Positions 18,728 through 27,742 of a stretch of 64,000 nucleotides of DNA are shown here, in pieces (positions within the stretch are counted from its first letter, which is position 1; each line of letters begins with the position of its first letter). The DNA is from Clostridium yunnanense. GTDB taxonomy: Bacteria > Bacillota > Clostridia > Clostridiales > Clostridiaceae. The stretch spans positions 1 to 64,000 of the forward strand of contig NZ_JAENHN010000006.1 of assembly GCF_016595795.1 (NCBI RefSeq), read 5' to 3'. A program made the position numbers and the translations under genes. The notes beneath the pieces were generated by a model. That model was not told where the DNA came from. It saw only the letters and a program-made list of their open reading frames with translations, and did no database searches.

Positions 18728-19894
18728 ATGAATAAAAAACTCAATCTATATTACTTTGGTGATATAGGTGATTATGACAAGTCCAATCCTGACTATATAT
18801 GCAATAAACCTCATGTTTCTGAGATCCTATATATTTTAGCATTAAATAATCCTTTTGCTCTTGAGAAAAAACAAATATCAGAACAGCTGAATATAAACGA
18901 AGAGTATTTAGACGAGATTATAAATAATCTAAAAAATATAGAAGCTATAACTGTAAAAGGTAATACATTTAAACTTAATTTCCCAGTTTTTTTAGAAAAA
19001 GATATTCCTTTATTAGATAGATATTTTTCTTCAGCTGGAAAACCTATTGGTGATATTGTAATAAACTGCTTACCTTTAATAGCTCCTTTATTAAAAGAAC
19101 TAAGTAGCTATGGTCATTTTACTAATGAAAGATTACTCTATCATATTATATGTGACTCAATATTCGACGGAACTGCCTTTGATTTTTTTATACAAAAAGA
19201 CCTTTTTACTGAATCAAAACCTCAACCTGGCAATCGAAATTATATGATTTTTGCTTATGAGGATAGCGATATCGTAGAAACCCATAGCAACTTAATACTA
19301 TGCAGCAGCAATAACTACAGCGGTAATAAATATACCTTCAACAGCTTCGGTGATTCTAACGGTACACGAAAAGATATGTATAGATTTTTCAGAAAGCTAA
19401 TAACAGCAATTGAACCAGCTACTGAATTTAAAGAACTCAATATGGCATATATAAATATTCTTGAGGAAAAAAATAAAGAACTGGTTGATTTGTGTGGAGA
19501 CTTAATTATTGCAGCTAAAGATACTGTAATATCTTACAAAAATCTATCACCTAAAGAAAAGGTCTTAATTGATTTTCTGATCGAATTAGAATACTTATCT
19601 GTGGACGAACAAAATAGCGATATTTATTGTTTAACACCTATCTTTAATTGTAACGACTTACAAATAATAGACCAGATTTCTAATATTATATTAGATAACA
19701 TCGCTGATGCAGTTACTGATTTAATAGATAAATTTAACGAGGCTATAAGTGACTTCACCCCTATAAGGCATGGCATTTCAATTAAAGAAATATCTATTGA
19801 ATTATGGCATCAGATATTTGGTTTTACCAATGAGTATCTTAGTAAGGTTTTGTTGAAAATCCATTTTATCGAGAAGGACAAGGTCGTTATCTAA
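18728..19894 (+). CDS. Unknown protein with N-terminal helix-turn-helix-like domain
   Basis: 388 residues, ATG after AAGGGGAG. I do not recognise the family. Residues about 28-85 (VSEILYILALNNPFALEKKQISEQLNIN, then EEIINNLKNIEAITVKG) look like a winged helix that might bind DNA. A middle part (about 90-200) has YFSSAGKPIGDIV and HIICDSIFDGTAFDFF. The C-terminal half is acidic and helical with two similar stretches around LVDLCGDLIIAAKD and IDQISNIILDNIAD. It has no signal peptide or membrane segment. It is a single gene, so a regulator is only a guess. Confidence 0.7.
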   Translation: MNKKLNLYYFGDIGDYDKSNPDYICNKPHVSEILYILALNNPFALEKKQISEQLNINEEYLDEIINNLKNIEAITVKGNTFKLNFPVFLEKDIPLLDRYFSSAGKPIGDIVINCLPLIAPLLKELSSYGHFTNERLLYHIICDSIFDGTAFDFFIQKDLFTESKPQPGNRNYMIFAYEDSDIVETHSNLILCSSNNYSGNKYTFNSFGDSNGTRKDMYRFFRKLITAIEPATEFKELNMAYINILEEKNKELVDLCGDLIIAAKDTVISYKNLSPKEKVLIDFLIELEYLSVDEQNSDIYCLTPIFNCNDLQIIDQISNIILDNIADAVTDLIDKFNEAISDFTPIRHGISIKEISIELWHQIFGFTNEYLSKVLLKIHFIEKDKVVI

Positions 19895-20033
19895 AAAGCT
19901 TACTTTACTGCAGACATTAATACTCTTATACCAAATTAATCATTACGTTAACTATCTTTTAATCCTACAAAAACTTAATTTTCTTTAACCTTTAGTTAAT
20001 ATTTGCACACTATATATCATATTACTTTTACAC

Positions 20034-20723
20034 TTACTTTGCTTCATTTTGAACATAAATCATATTAGGATAAACTTTTTTTAACTTTTCATCCGGATAG
20101 TGTTTATCTAAAAATCTCTCAATAGAATTAGAAGGCGGCAATCCGCTGTGTCTCTCAGTTCCTCTAAATACTGCCATAGCAGAAATACTAGAGTTAAAGG
20201 TCATAAACAATATGATAACCCAGGTGATTACTGTTCCCTTTTTATACGGTATCTTTTCAATAATTGTGGACATCCCTGGGTAAACTACTTTAATCCAAAT
20301 TACAGATAAAATCCCCCAAAATACACAGTAAAAGAGGTTGGTTCTTCCTTGAATGTTAAGTAAAATTCCACTGTACTCCCATGACACCGTGCCAAATATC
20401 ACTTCTTGTATCCAGCTACAAATATATTCAAAGATTCCGCCAACTAAAAATCCACCTATAAAAACGTATATGCTGTCTTTTTTACGAAGCCAATACAAAC
20501 TTAGTGTTATTGCCATTGACCCAAAACCATAAACCAGATTGAAAGGTCCATAGATTAAACCACTTCTACTTTCTATCCTATGTAGAGTTAAGAAACACCA
20601 TATGGTTTCCACCAAAACTCCTAATATGCTGCCAATAAAGAAAATCCACACCAGCTTATAAAAATCAAGCCCTTCTGCAAAAGTTTTATTTTCCTCTTTA
20701 AGTGGATCTTTCGAAAATAACAT
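20034..20723 (-). CDS. PF06541-type putative ABC-transporter membrane protein
   Basis: 229 residues from the ATG at 20723, which follows GAAGGAGATATT. The frame stays open for 40 more codons to a TTG (20843) without a ribosome site. It has five or six membrane helices. GLIYGPFNLVYGFGS, GGIFEYICSW and QGRTNLFYCVFWG are characteristic of the PF06541 family (named ABC_trans_CmpB), whose function is not established. The C-terminal SNSIERFLDKHYPDEKL is probably cytoplasmic. No ATPase gene is adjacent. Confidence 0.78.
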   Translation of the reverse strand: MLFSKDPLKEENKTFAEGLDFYKLVWIFFIGSILGVLVETIWCFLTLHRIESRSGLIYGPFNLVYGFGSMAITLSLYWLRKKDSIYVFIGGFLVGGIFEYICSWIQEVIFGTVSWEYSGILLNIQGRTNLFYCVFWGILSVIWIKVVYPGMSTIIEKIPYKKGTVITWVIILFMTFNSSISAMAVFRGTERHSGLPPSNSIERFLDKHYPDEKLKKVYPNMIYVQNEAK

Positions 20724-21177
20724 ATTAATATCTCCTTCTTCAAATTCTTGTAATCTCAATTTCCGCTTACCATACTTTTGAATCGCTTCCACATATCCTA
20801 AATTAATATATCTAAAAACATATTTTTCAAATTTGAGATCCAACCATCAAAATAAACTACTTAATTAATCAACTTCGTGAATTTCCCATTATATCTATTT
20901 ATATTTAAGACAAATACTAAGTAATACCAAGTTGCACGTATTATAAAAAATATATTATTCTAACACCCCCCTTATTAAACTTAATAGGAATGAATACTTA
21001 ATTTCAGTCTTATAATTATTAATATGCAGTTGTATTTAAATTTGATAAATAAAAAACTCAGCATCAATTAAATCAATGCTGAGCTTTCTATAATCTACTT
21101 TTATAATAAATATCTTACAGGATGTTAACTTACCATGTTGAATTTAAATGGTTAGTCACATTTTAAATATTAATATT
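20724..21177. terminator. Intergenic region with the nadV-operon terminator (21051-21086)
   Basis: About 450 bp without a convincing gene. CTCAGCAT (21057-21064) pairs with ATGCTGAG (21076-21083), with further pairing inside. On the minus strand it is followed by TTTTTTATTT, and it is the terminator of the NAD salvage operon. The open frame from 20724 to 20843 has no start signal and is treated as noncoding. A small palindrome CCTTATTAA/TTAATAGG lies near 20967-20985. Confidence 0.7.
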
Positions 21178-22647
21178 TTAAAATCTATTTAGGTGCAATC
21201 TATCCCTTATCTCTTTTAACGAATATTCTTTTACAAGCTTTCCATCTTTAAATACAGTGTTTAAAAGATTATCACTTAGTTTTTCTTGCTCATTTAAGGT
21301 TAATTCGTCCTTATATAGAATATCTTGTCCGTCTCTATAAACATAACACATACCTTTTTGAGATTTTTTAAAGTTGTCTGTATCTGTTTTTGGGTCCTTA
21401 AATATAAACTTTTCCTTCCCATTTATTACTGCATGAGTGGCCTTTAGTGCAAATCCAAAGGTATCTCTAGTGTTATACTGATAAGTATACGAACCTATAC
21501 CCAGAGTGCAGTTACTTACTGCAAAACCTTTCTCATCTAGCCCCTTGTATATCTCTTCACATCTTTCAACAGTTATACTATCACCATATATAGTTCCTAT
21601 CTTTTCATTTAACACTTTATAGCCTTTACTATTTATATGACCTCCGAAGATTTCATATAAAAGCTCTACGGTTCCTTTATATTCTGGACTGCCCTTTAAA
21701 GCATCCTTATCTCCGCAGATTATCTTAACAGGATCTCCACTATCACCTCTTATTATTATTTTACCTTCTCTATTTAGTATATCTTCTTTTAGTTCTGGAA
21801 GTATGGAAGTTATAACATTCCAATAGTCATAAGTGTCTGATACAATACTTAGATTTCCCTTTGGAAACTTATCATTTATTAGGCTTTTATACGCTCCAAT
21901 TTCATCATCTCCATAGCTACACATGACACTATGCTCTGTTGATGGAGTGCCCACCGCAACTATTTCCTCATCAATGTTACAATTATAATATTTTTCTAAA
22001 TAATCAATTGCTGGTATTGTTGCTGTTCCTATAAAGGAAAGTAAATGACCTGAACTGCTAGACTCAGCACTTTCTATAGAACTGAAACCTCTCATACTGA
22101 AATCACCACAAGCTCTTCTAATCTCTCCATTATCTACTGTTTTACTATAATAACTTTCTACTATTTCTCTATATCTATAAGCTATTGTTGCACTAGTCAT
22201 AGGTTGCCATATATTGCAACTCATGAAGGTTTCTAAGTAATTCACAAGCCAAGCAAAATCCTCATGAGTATTGGTGATTTCAATCATAGGAGTTTTTATA
22301 TTGACTCTCTCCCCTTCTTCTATAGCCTTAATCTGTATTGGTAGATATCCTAGATCATGTAGTGCTTCAATATGCTTTGTATATGCAGCTATATCACCCA
22401 TTGTCCTTGATATAATTCTCTTATACTCTGATACTATTTCATCTTTTGAAGCATTAAAAAAGTTTTCATTAAAATACTCAATTAAATATTTCTTTAGAAA
22501 AGATTGAAGCCCAAACATAACAACCTTGTTCATGTTTTCTTTTCTAGACATTCTTGGTGTCCAATAACTAACAAGCTTAGTCATTCCTTCTGCATAACAT
22601 ATATGATGAATTGTTTTATAAAAATCTGTAAGAAGTAATGGATTCAT
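21178..22647 (-). CDS. nadV: Nicotinamide phosphoribosyltransferase
   Basis: 489 residues, the usual length of NadV/NAMPT. Nicotinamide plus PRPP gives NMN directly. Family motifs are RRACGDFSMRGFSSIESAES, GTPSTEHSVM, VSDTYDYWNVI, IIRGDSGDP (near residue 300, phosphate and ribose binding) and GIGSYTYQYNTRDTFG. These match NAMPT rather than nicotinate phosphoribosyltransferase. It is the last gene of the operon nrtR-prs-nicotinamidase-nadV, which would supply its PRPP. The ATG follows AAGGGGAA. A terminator follows at 21051. Confidence 0.93.
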   Translation of the reverse strand: MNPLLLTDFYKTIHHICYAEGMTKLVSYWTPRMSRKENMNKVVMFGLQSFLKKYLIEYFNENFFNASKDEIVSEYKRIISRTMGDIAAYTKHIEALHDLGYLPIQIKAIEEGERVNIKTPMIEITNTHEDFAWLVNYLETFMSCNIWQPMTSATIAYRYREIVESYYSKTVDNGEIRRACGDFSMRGFSSIESAESSSSGHLLSFIGTATIPAIDYLEKYYNCNIDEEIVAVGTPSTEHSVMCSYGDDEIGAYKSLINDKFPKGNLSIVSDTYDYWNVITSILPELKEDILNREGKIIIRGDSGDPVKIICGDKDALKGSPEYKGTVELLYEIFGGHINSKGYKVLNEKIGTIYGDSITVERCEEIYKGLDEKGFAVSNCTLGIGSYTYQYNTRDTFGFALKATHAVINGKEKFIFKDPKTDTDNFKKSQKGMCYVYRDGQDILYKDELTLNEQEKLSDNLLNTVFKDGKLVKEYSLKEIRDRLHLNRF

Positions 22648-22710
22648 AATTATTCCCCTTTTATCCTCTATAAATATATTTATTTAGGTTAATGCTTATA
22701 TAATAATATT

Positions 22711-23250
22711 TTATCTTATAACTTTCACTTGCAAGCTTTCAATTACATCTAATGCTTTGTCATGAAGAACTTCATCGAAGCTTGCACACAATGCACCATC
22801 AACACTTATGTCGGCATTAGTATACTGAGATTGGAGGGTTACCACATTACTTACAACACACATATTTGTAACTACTCCTATAATCTCAATAGCATCTATT
22901 TCATCACCTATTTCCTTGGCAATCTTAATCATACCTGCTGGGCTTATTCCAAAACTCCCTTTATTATAATGATAGGTGTTTTTTACATTCTTAAATTCCT
23001 TAAGACTTCCATAAAGATCATGGCCTTCCGTACCTTCAATACAATGTATCACAGGCAAGTTTTTCCCTTCTCTTGTTTCTAGATAATTTTCATGATGAGT
23101 GTCATAGGTAAATAGAACTTTTTCACCTTCAGCTAGATACTTATTAACTTTATCATATATACAATTTTCAAGCTCTACAGCTTTTTCAAACCCTAGTGCT
23201 CCATCTACAAAATCCTTTTGATAGTCAACTACTACTAATAACTTTCTCAT
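22711..23250 (-). CDS. Nicotinamidase-like cysteine hydrolase
   Basis: 179 residues of the isochorismatase-like fold. The catalytic triad is visible as Asp9 (VVDYQKDF), Lys97 (YNKGSF) and Cys131 (GVVTNMCVVS). Asp50 and the following histidines (YDTHH) fit the metal site of nicotinamidases. It would turn nicotinamide into nicotinate. It lies 12 bp after prs and 63 bp before nadV. Having it beside NAMPT means two routes from nicotinamide in one operon. Other cysteine hydrolase activities cannot be excluded. The ATG follows AGGAGGGG. Confidence 0.85.
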   Translation of the reverse strand: MRKLLVVVDYQKDFVDGALGFEKAVELENCIYDKVNKYLAEGEKVLFTYDTHHENYLETREGKNLPVIHCIEGTEGHDLYGSLKEFKNVKNTYHYNKGSFGISPAGMIKIAKEIGDEIDAIEIIGVVTNMCVVSNVVTLQSQYTNADISVDGALCASFDEVLHDKALDVIESLQVKVIR

Positions 23251-23262
23251 AAATGTCCCCTC

Positions 23263-24057
23263 CTATATTTCATGTACTCTAATTTTTTCATGAGCTTTAC
23301 TTAGTATACTATTAGTTGTAAATACTTCTTTAATCAAATCAGTCTTCAATATTTCACCTTCAAAAATTGTATCTTCGCAGTGAGTTACAATTAGATATAT
23401 CTCCTTAGCTCCAAGTTTTTTAAGTTCTTCCGAAGTTAATATAAAGGTTCCACCCTTTGAACATAAATCATCAACAATTACTGCTTTAAAAGCTTTAGAG
23501 GAAACCTCTCCATTTATTTTAAGACTCTTAATACGTCCTGTTTTAAAATCTCTTTCTTTATTTGCTGTAAGCACCTTTTCATGTTCTATCTGCTTTTCAT
23601 ATCTTTTTGCAGCCCCTGCATCTGGATAAACTAAATATATCTCATCCTCATCATTGAGATCTTTCAAGAGTTCTTTTGTCAAAGCTTGCGACATATTTAC
23701 AACCTTAACTCTATCAAGCAATGCCACAGACACCTCTGAATGTGGCTCATATACAGTAACTCTTTCGAAATTTAAGCTATTTATTAACTTACAAAGATGC
23801 TTAAGAGTAAAAACCGTCATCCCCTCAGTTCTATCCATTCTTGAATACGGCATATAAGGGATTATAAGACTACATTTTTTATTTAGCTCATCTAAATGTC
23901 CTTTTAAAAATATCAAATGAGTTATATCTTCATCGCTTTCAAACTTTATCTTTATTTCATTATCATAACTATTAATAACTAAACTCTCACTATCAATTAA
24001 TGCTTCTCCATTAGGAAACTTCTTAATTTGTACTTTTTTATTATTTAGATATATCAT
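23263..24057 (-). CDS. Short, divergent ribose-phosphate pyrophosphokinase
   Basis: 264 residues, about 50 shorter than housekeeping Prs. It makes PRPP from ribose-5-phosphate and ATP. The IIPYMPYSRMDR segment corresponds to the YxxYARQDR region, and VIVDDLCSKGGTF is the PRPP-binding loop. The N-terminal region is shortened. In the operon it would feed PRPP to NadV. The prs-nadV pairing also occurs in phages and in other NAD salvage clusters. The ATG follows TGGAGGG. It lies 20 bp after nrtR. Confidence 0.88.
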   Translation of the reverse strand: MIYLNNKKVQIKKFPNGEALIDSESLVINSYDNEIKIKFESDEDITHLIFLKGHLDELNKKCSLIIPYMPYSRMDRTEGMTVFTLKHLCKLINSLNFERVTVYEPHSEVSVALLDRVKVVNMSQALTKELLKDLNDEDEIYLVYPDAGAAKRYEKQIEHEKVLTANKERDFKTGRIKSLKINGEVSSKAFKAVIVDDLCSKGGTFILTSEELKKLGAKEIYLIVTHCEDTIFEGEILKTDLIKEVFTTNSILSKAHEKIRVHEI

Positions 24058-24077
24058 AAAAACTTCCCTCCATATTT

Positions 24078-24968
24078 TTAAAAATTATGTTCCCAGTTTT
24101 CGTTGAACTTGAATACTTTTGCAGGTCTAAAAGGCTTTCCTTCTATTTTCTCATCAGTTTCAATTATCATATCTTCCATTTTTCGTCTAAAATTAAGTAT
24201 TTCTCTTCCCATAATAGCTTCATAGACATTTTGGAGTTCTTTTACTGTAAATAACCTTGGAAGTAGATTAAAGGCAATTGGGGTATATTCCACTTTGTTT
24301 CTTAATCTATCAATTGCATAATCTAGAATCTTATAATGATCAAACGCTAGATTTTCTGTAGATTCATCTAACAAAGCATAGTTTATTTCTTTTTTTCTAT
24401 ATATATTTCTATCAATTTTCTCTGTTACTTGATATTTTACCTCAACTTCATTATCTTCAGATTTTAGAATGAGCAAGTGATTATTTTCTATATACCTATC
24501 ATTTTTCTTAGTTTCAACAAGAACCTTATCTATCCAAAACCACTTGCTTTCTTTCAATTCATCTGTTTCTTCAAACTTTATAATTTCTTTTTCAATTAAA
24601 GCCATGTTTCCGATGCTGATAACCCTAGTTCTATTATCTCTATTTACATCTCCAAAGGTGTAAAGCTGCTCTATATAAACGTCCTCTACTCCTGTTTTTT
24701 CTCTTAGTTTTCTCTTAGCTCCCTCTTCAAGTCCTTCATTTATATCGATAAAACCACCAGGTATGGACCACTTACCCTTATCAGGATACTCATCTCTTTT
24801 AACTAACAGAACCTGCATACCCTTTTTAGGAACCTTTCTTTGGTTAGCTTCTTTTATATCATCTGTGGTAAATATTATTACATCATTTGTTACACTAGGT
24901 CTTTCATATTGATTTACATCATAATTTTTAAGAAATTCTGCTTCGTTATCTATAAAATGTTTATCCAA
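24078..24968 (-). CDS. nrtR: NrtR-like Nudix-related transcriptional regulator of NAD metabolism
   Basis: 296 residues, TTG start 8 nt after GGAGAG. It has an N-terminal Nudix fold (about 27-160) and a C-terminal winged helix (about 215-290: LLPRLFTVKELQNVYEAIMG, then NFRRKMEDM and KPFRPAKVFKF), the NrtR architecture. The Nudix box at 72-94 keeps G72, E78 and E90, but the REUxEE core reads RKLREK. Two catalytic glutamates are therefore lysine, and hydrolysis is unlikely; ADP-ribose sensing is inferred from the family. It is the first gene of the NAD salvage operon, with a palindromic operator just upstream. Confidence 0.88.
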   Translation of the reverse strand: MDKHFIDNEAEFLKNYDVNQYERPSVTNDVIIFTTDDIKEANQRKVPKKGMQVLLVKRDEYPDKGKWSIPGGFIDINEGLEEGAKRKLREKTGVEDVYIEQLYTFGDVNRDNRTRVISIGNMALIEKEIIKFEETDELKESKWFWIDKVLVETKKNDRYIENNHLLILKSEDNEVEVKYQVTEKIDRNIYRKKEINYALLDESTENLAFDHYKILDYAIDRLRNKVEYTPIAFNLLPRLFTVKELQNVYEAIMGREILNFRRKMEDMIIETDEKIEGKPFRPAKVFKFNENWEHNF

Positions 24969-24999
24969 GTTTTACACTCTCCAACTTATTATCTTTTAG

Positions 25000-25020
25000 A
25001 TAATATCAAATTGATATTAT
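25000..25020. promoter_or_regulatory. 21-bp perfect palindrome, probable NrtR operator
   Basis: ATAATATCAA and TTGATATTAT flank one central A, with no mismatch. It begins about 7 bp downstream of the -10 box of the nrtR promoter, so it covers the transcription start, and it lies 31 bp before the TTG start. Binding by NrtR, blocking initiation, is inferred. Confidence 0.75.
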
Positions 25021-25026
25021 GTATTT

Positions 25027-25055
25027 ATAATATGCTTAATTCTATTTTTTGTCAA
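25027..25055 (-). promoter_or_regulatory. Promoter of the NAD salvage operon
   Basis: On the minus strand TTGACA (25050-25055) and TATTAT (25027-25032) are separated by exactly 17 bp, directly upstream of the palindromic operator. Confidence 0.85.
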
Positions 25056-25275
25056 CCGATTTTTATAATTTTTATACTTTTATAAAATTGTTTATTTAGG
25101 TTTAACTTACTTATATGTTATAATTATCCATGGCTATTTTATAAACCATATTGTACCAATACTTAGCTTCATATATCAAATGTATGAGCATAGTCACAGA
25201 CAAATATTAATAATTGGCTATATTTTATTAAAACACAACCAGTTTTTATTTAAATTTATATAAAGGGGGATTTTT

Positions 25276-26118
25276 ATGATAGAACTTTCAAGACATGAAT
25301 TTAAAAGAGTAACGAATCTTCTAAACGACGAACATGTACACTGCACTTTTGCTTATTCAGTAGTTGAAGAAAAACAACCAGGAAGAATTTTTGTAGATGA
25401 TCTTATTAATCCAACAAATTGTTTAATATGCTGTAAAAGTGGCAAGTATTTAGTTTGTGGAAACACAGATAATGATACTTTTAATGAATCTTTAGATGAC
25501 TACTTATATAATAGAAAAAATCATGGTTGCTATTTTGATCTATATAGTTCATCAGAATCTTGGATTAAAAAACTAGATGAAATACTTTTTGATAATGCTG
25601 CTAAGCTAAGCAGGCAATTATTTAATTTCGACTATTCAAACCTTGCTTCATTATCAAAGTATGAACTACAACTTCCGGACAATTTTGAGTTAAGAAGGAT
25701 GGATGAAGACTTATTTATTAAATATGCTAACGAAATTGATGAATCCTATTTTAATTTATGGGGAACTGCAGAAAACTTCATAAGAAATGGCTTTGGTTTT
25801 TGCATATTAAAAGATAACGAATTTGTTAGTGTATGCAATACTTACTATGTAAAATATGGATCAGCAGAAATTGATATTATTACCCTAAATAGTTTTAGAA
25901 ATCAAGGTTTTGCCCTTATGACCTGCACAGCCTTTATAAGCTATTGTATAAAACATAATATAAATCCAATATGGGATTGCGATAATGGCAATAAAGAATC
26001 TAAAAACTTGGCAAAAAAACTGGGTTTTAAAAGTGTTGAAACCTATCAAATGCATTGGTGGCATGAAAATAAGAGATTTGTTGATATTTACTTAAACAAT
26101 TATAATTACACAACTTAA
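25276..26118 (+). CDS. GNAT acetyltransferase (PF12746 type)
   Basis: 280 residues. The N-terminal half (about 1-140) has no recognised catalytic motif and resembles the long N-terminal part of PF12746 proteins. The C-terminal GNAT domain (about 150-270) has GFCILKDNEFVSVCNTYYV, EIDIITLNSFRNQGFALM (acetyl-CoA loop, QGFA) and DNGNKESKNLAKKLGF. The substrate is unknown. The ATG follows AAGGGGG. It is probably co-transcribed with the small membrane protein 22 bp downstream. A shadowing TTG/ATG choice is not an issue here. Confidence 0.82.
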   Translation: MIELSRHEFKRVTNLLNDEHVHCTFAYSVVEEKQPGRIFVDDLINPTNCLICCKSGKYLVCGNTDNDTFNESLDDYLYNRKNHGCYFDLYSSSESWIKKLDEILFDNAAKLSRQLFNFDYSNLASLSKYELQLPDNFELRRMDEDLFIKYANEIDESYFNLWGTAENFIRNGFGFCILKDNEFVSVCNTYYVKYGSAEIDIITLNSFRNQGFALMTCTAFISYCIKHNINPIWDCDNGNKESKNLAKKLGFKSVETYQMHWWHENKRFVDIYLNNYNYTT

Positions 26119-26140
26119 ATTCTATATTAAGGAGGTCTTT

Positions 26141-26440
26141 ATGGAGGATTTCAAATCAAAGAGTAAAACTCTAGGCATAGGAACATTATCTTTAATATTC
26201 TCAATAATTGCTATAATGTGTTCCTTCACATACATTGGTGATGGAACAAGACCTGTAGGTGCTGTAGTGTTGAATTCAATGAATATCTATGGAGCAACAT
26301 CAATTGTTTCTGTGATATTATTCTTAATTTCTCTTTTTATTGGAATTAAGTATACCCAGAATATTGGTGCTAAATCGGGAAAGATACTTTCTACATTTTT
26401 TATAGTGCTAATTATTGTTCTTACTATATTGAGCTTATAG
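26141..26440 (+). CDS. Small membrane protein of unknown function
   Basis: 99 residues with three hydrophobic segments (about 12-30, 48-68 and 78-97). The start MEDFKSKSKTLGIGTLSLIFS is cytoplasmic-like and lacks a signal peptide cleavage site. I do not recognise a family. The ATG has AAGGAGG and it follows the GNAT gene by 22 bp, so the two are likely one transcript. Confidence 0.7.
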   Translation: MEDFKSKSKTLGIGTLSLIFSIIAIMCSFTYIGDGTRPVGAVVLNSMNIYGATSIVSVILFLISLFIGIKYTQNIGAKSGKILSTFFIVLIIVLTILSL

Positions 26441-26481
26441 ATATGCACTAATAAAATTCAAAAACTTAGGTAATAAGTATA

Positions 26482-26516
26482 AAAAATAGGTTTGCAAAGT
26501 TATGGCAAACCTATCT
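26482..26516. terminator. Bidirectional terminator
   Basis: ATAGGTTTGC (26486-26495) pairs with GCAAACCTAT (26505-26514), A-rich on the left. It lies between the convergent small membrane protein gene and the LacI-type regulator gene. Confidence 0.65.
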
Positions 26517-26562
26517 ACTTTAGTATCCTAAACTTTATTTAACTTTTTTGCATTGCTTGTTT

Positions 26563-27591
26563 TTATATGTTTTTAGTAGATTGTCCAACAACAAGTTCTC
26601 CTTGAAAAGTTTTATGCTCAACTAAAGTTTTCTTACCTATGACATCGAACAAAATCTTTATAGTTTCTTCAGCTATTTCTTCAACCGGCTGTCTAATAGT
26701 TGTTATAGACGGATTGTAATAACTAGCAATATCAAGCCCATCAAAGCCAGCCACAGAATAATCTTCTGGAATAGTTTTACCCATATCAAAGATAGCCTTA
26801 CATGCGCCTATAGCCATGCTATCACAAATAGCATAAATCGCAGTAAAATCCTCTTTCTTATGTAAAAGCTCTGTAGCAACAGCATAACCATTTTCCATAG
26901 AATAACTTTCAAGTTCATCTTTCATTATACCTATTAAGTCATCATTTATTTCAATTCCATTATCTCTTAAGGCGCTAGTATATCCATTAAACCTAAGCAT
27001 ACCGATACTTTCATCATCAGTGGCAGCAGTTATTATTGCTATTTTTTTATGACCTTGTTTACATAAATAGTCTACAATCTTATAACTTTCCTTAAAATCG
27101 TCAACTGATACCGAAGAACAAATAGATTTATCTAAGTTTTCCATAGTTGCAATCGTACTTAATACAAAGGGTACATTTAACATTCTTAATTTTTCGTCCG
27201 GATGAGAAAAGTGCCCTCCTAGGAATACGATACCTTTTAGCTTTTTTTCTTTTATAAGCTCAATAGCTATATCTACTTCATTCTCTTTATTATCAACGTG
27301 CTGAAGAATGAAGGAATATTTCTTTTCTTTTATCTTCTTTTCGAATATTTTGATCATGTTACTGAAGAAAGGATTTGTAATACCTTTTATAAGAACAGCA
27401 ATAGCTTTAGAGTCAGTTCTTTTAAGGTTACGAGCACTATTATTAGGCACATAGTTATTTTCCCTAATAACTTGCATAATCATTGCTTTGGTTTCTTCAT
27501 TAATATCAGGGTGATTATTTATAGCTCTAGACACAGTACTCACCCCTACTCCACACAATCTTGCTATATCTTTTATTGTAATTATCTCCAT
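26563..27591 (-). CDS. LacI-family transcriptional regulator (MalR-like)
   Basis: 342 residues from the ATG at 27591, which is 9 nt after AGAAGG; in-frame starts at 27609 and 27600 are possible. The N-terminal helix-turn-helix ITIKDIARLCGVGVSTVSRAIN is standard LacI type, followed by a hinge helix (NNSARNLKR). The periplasmic-binding-like sugar domain ends GFDGLDIASYYNPSITTIRQP, as in CcpA/MalR-type proteins. It is adjacent to the mal genes in the same direction, and a LacI-type palindrome lies at the malE promoter, so control of maltodextrin uptake is likely. The inducer is not known. Confidence 0.88.
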   Translation of the reverse strand: MEIITIKDIARLCGVGVSTVSRAINNHPDINEETKAMIMQVIRENNYVPNNSARNLKRTDSKAIAVLIKGITNPFFSNMIKIFEKKIKEKKYSFILQHVDNKENEVDIAIELIKEKKLKGIVFLGGHFSHPDEKLRMLNVPFVLSTIATMENLDKSICSSVSVDDFKESYKIVDYLCKQGHKKIAIITAATDDESIGMLRFNGYTSALRDNGIEINDDLIGIMKDELESYSMENGYAVATELLHKKEDFTAIYAICDSMAIGACKAIFDMGKTIPEDYSVAGFDGLDIASYYNPSITTIRQPVEEIAEETIKILFDVIGKKTLVEHKTFQGELVVGQSTKNI

Positions 27592-27708
27592 TCTACTCAT
27601 CCTTCTCATTCTTAAAACATAATAAAATCTATTAAAGTCTCTTTCTTATGTATAATTCTATTATAATAACAAAAATTTGTAAATAAAATGTATCTTTTAA
27701 CAAATTTT

Positions 27709-27737
27709 GAAATCCTCAATATTAAACCGAGGATTTC
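27709..27737 (-). terminator. Stem-loop after malQ
   Basis: GAAATCCTC (27709-27717) pairs perfectly with GAGGATTTC (27729-27737), 6 bp after the malQ stop. On the minus strand only AAAATTTG follows, so termination may be partial. Confidence 0.55.
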
Positions 27738-27742
27738 ACACT

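Noticed and set aside
20724-20843. 40-codon N-terminal extension of the PF06541 membrane protein
   Set aside because: The upstream TTG has no ribosome site, while GAAGGAGATATT lies just before the internal ATG at 20723.
21178-24968. NAD salvage operon as a prophage fragment
   Set aside because: Although prs-nadV pairs occur in phages, no phage gene, integrase or attachment site is visible, and a host-type regulator with operator is present.
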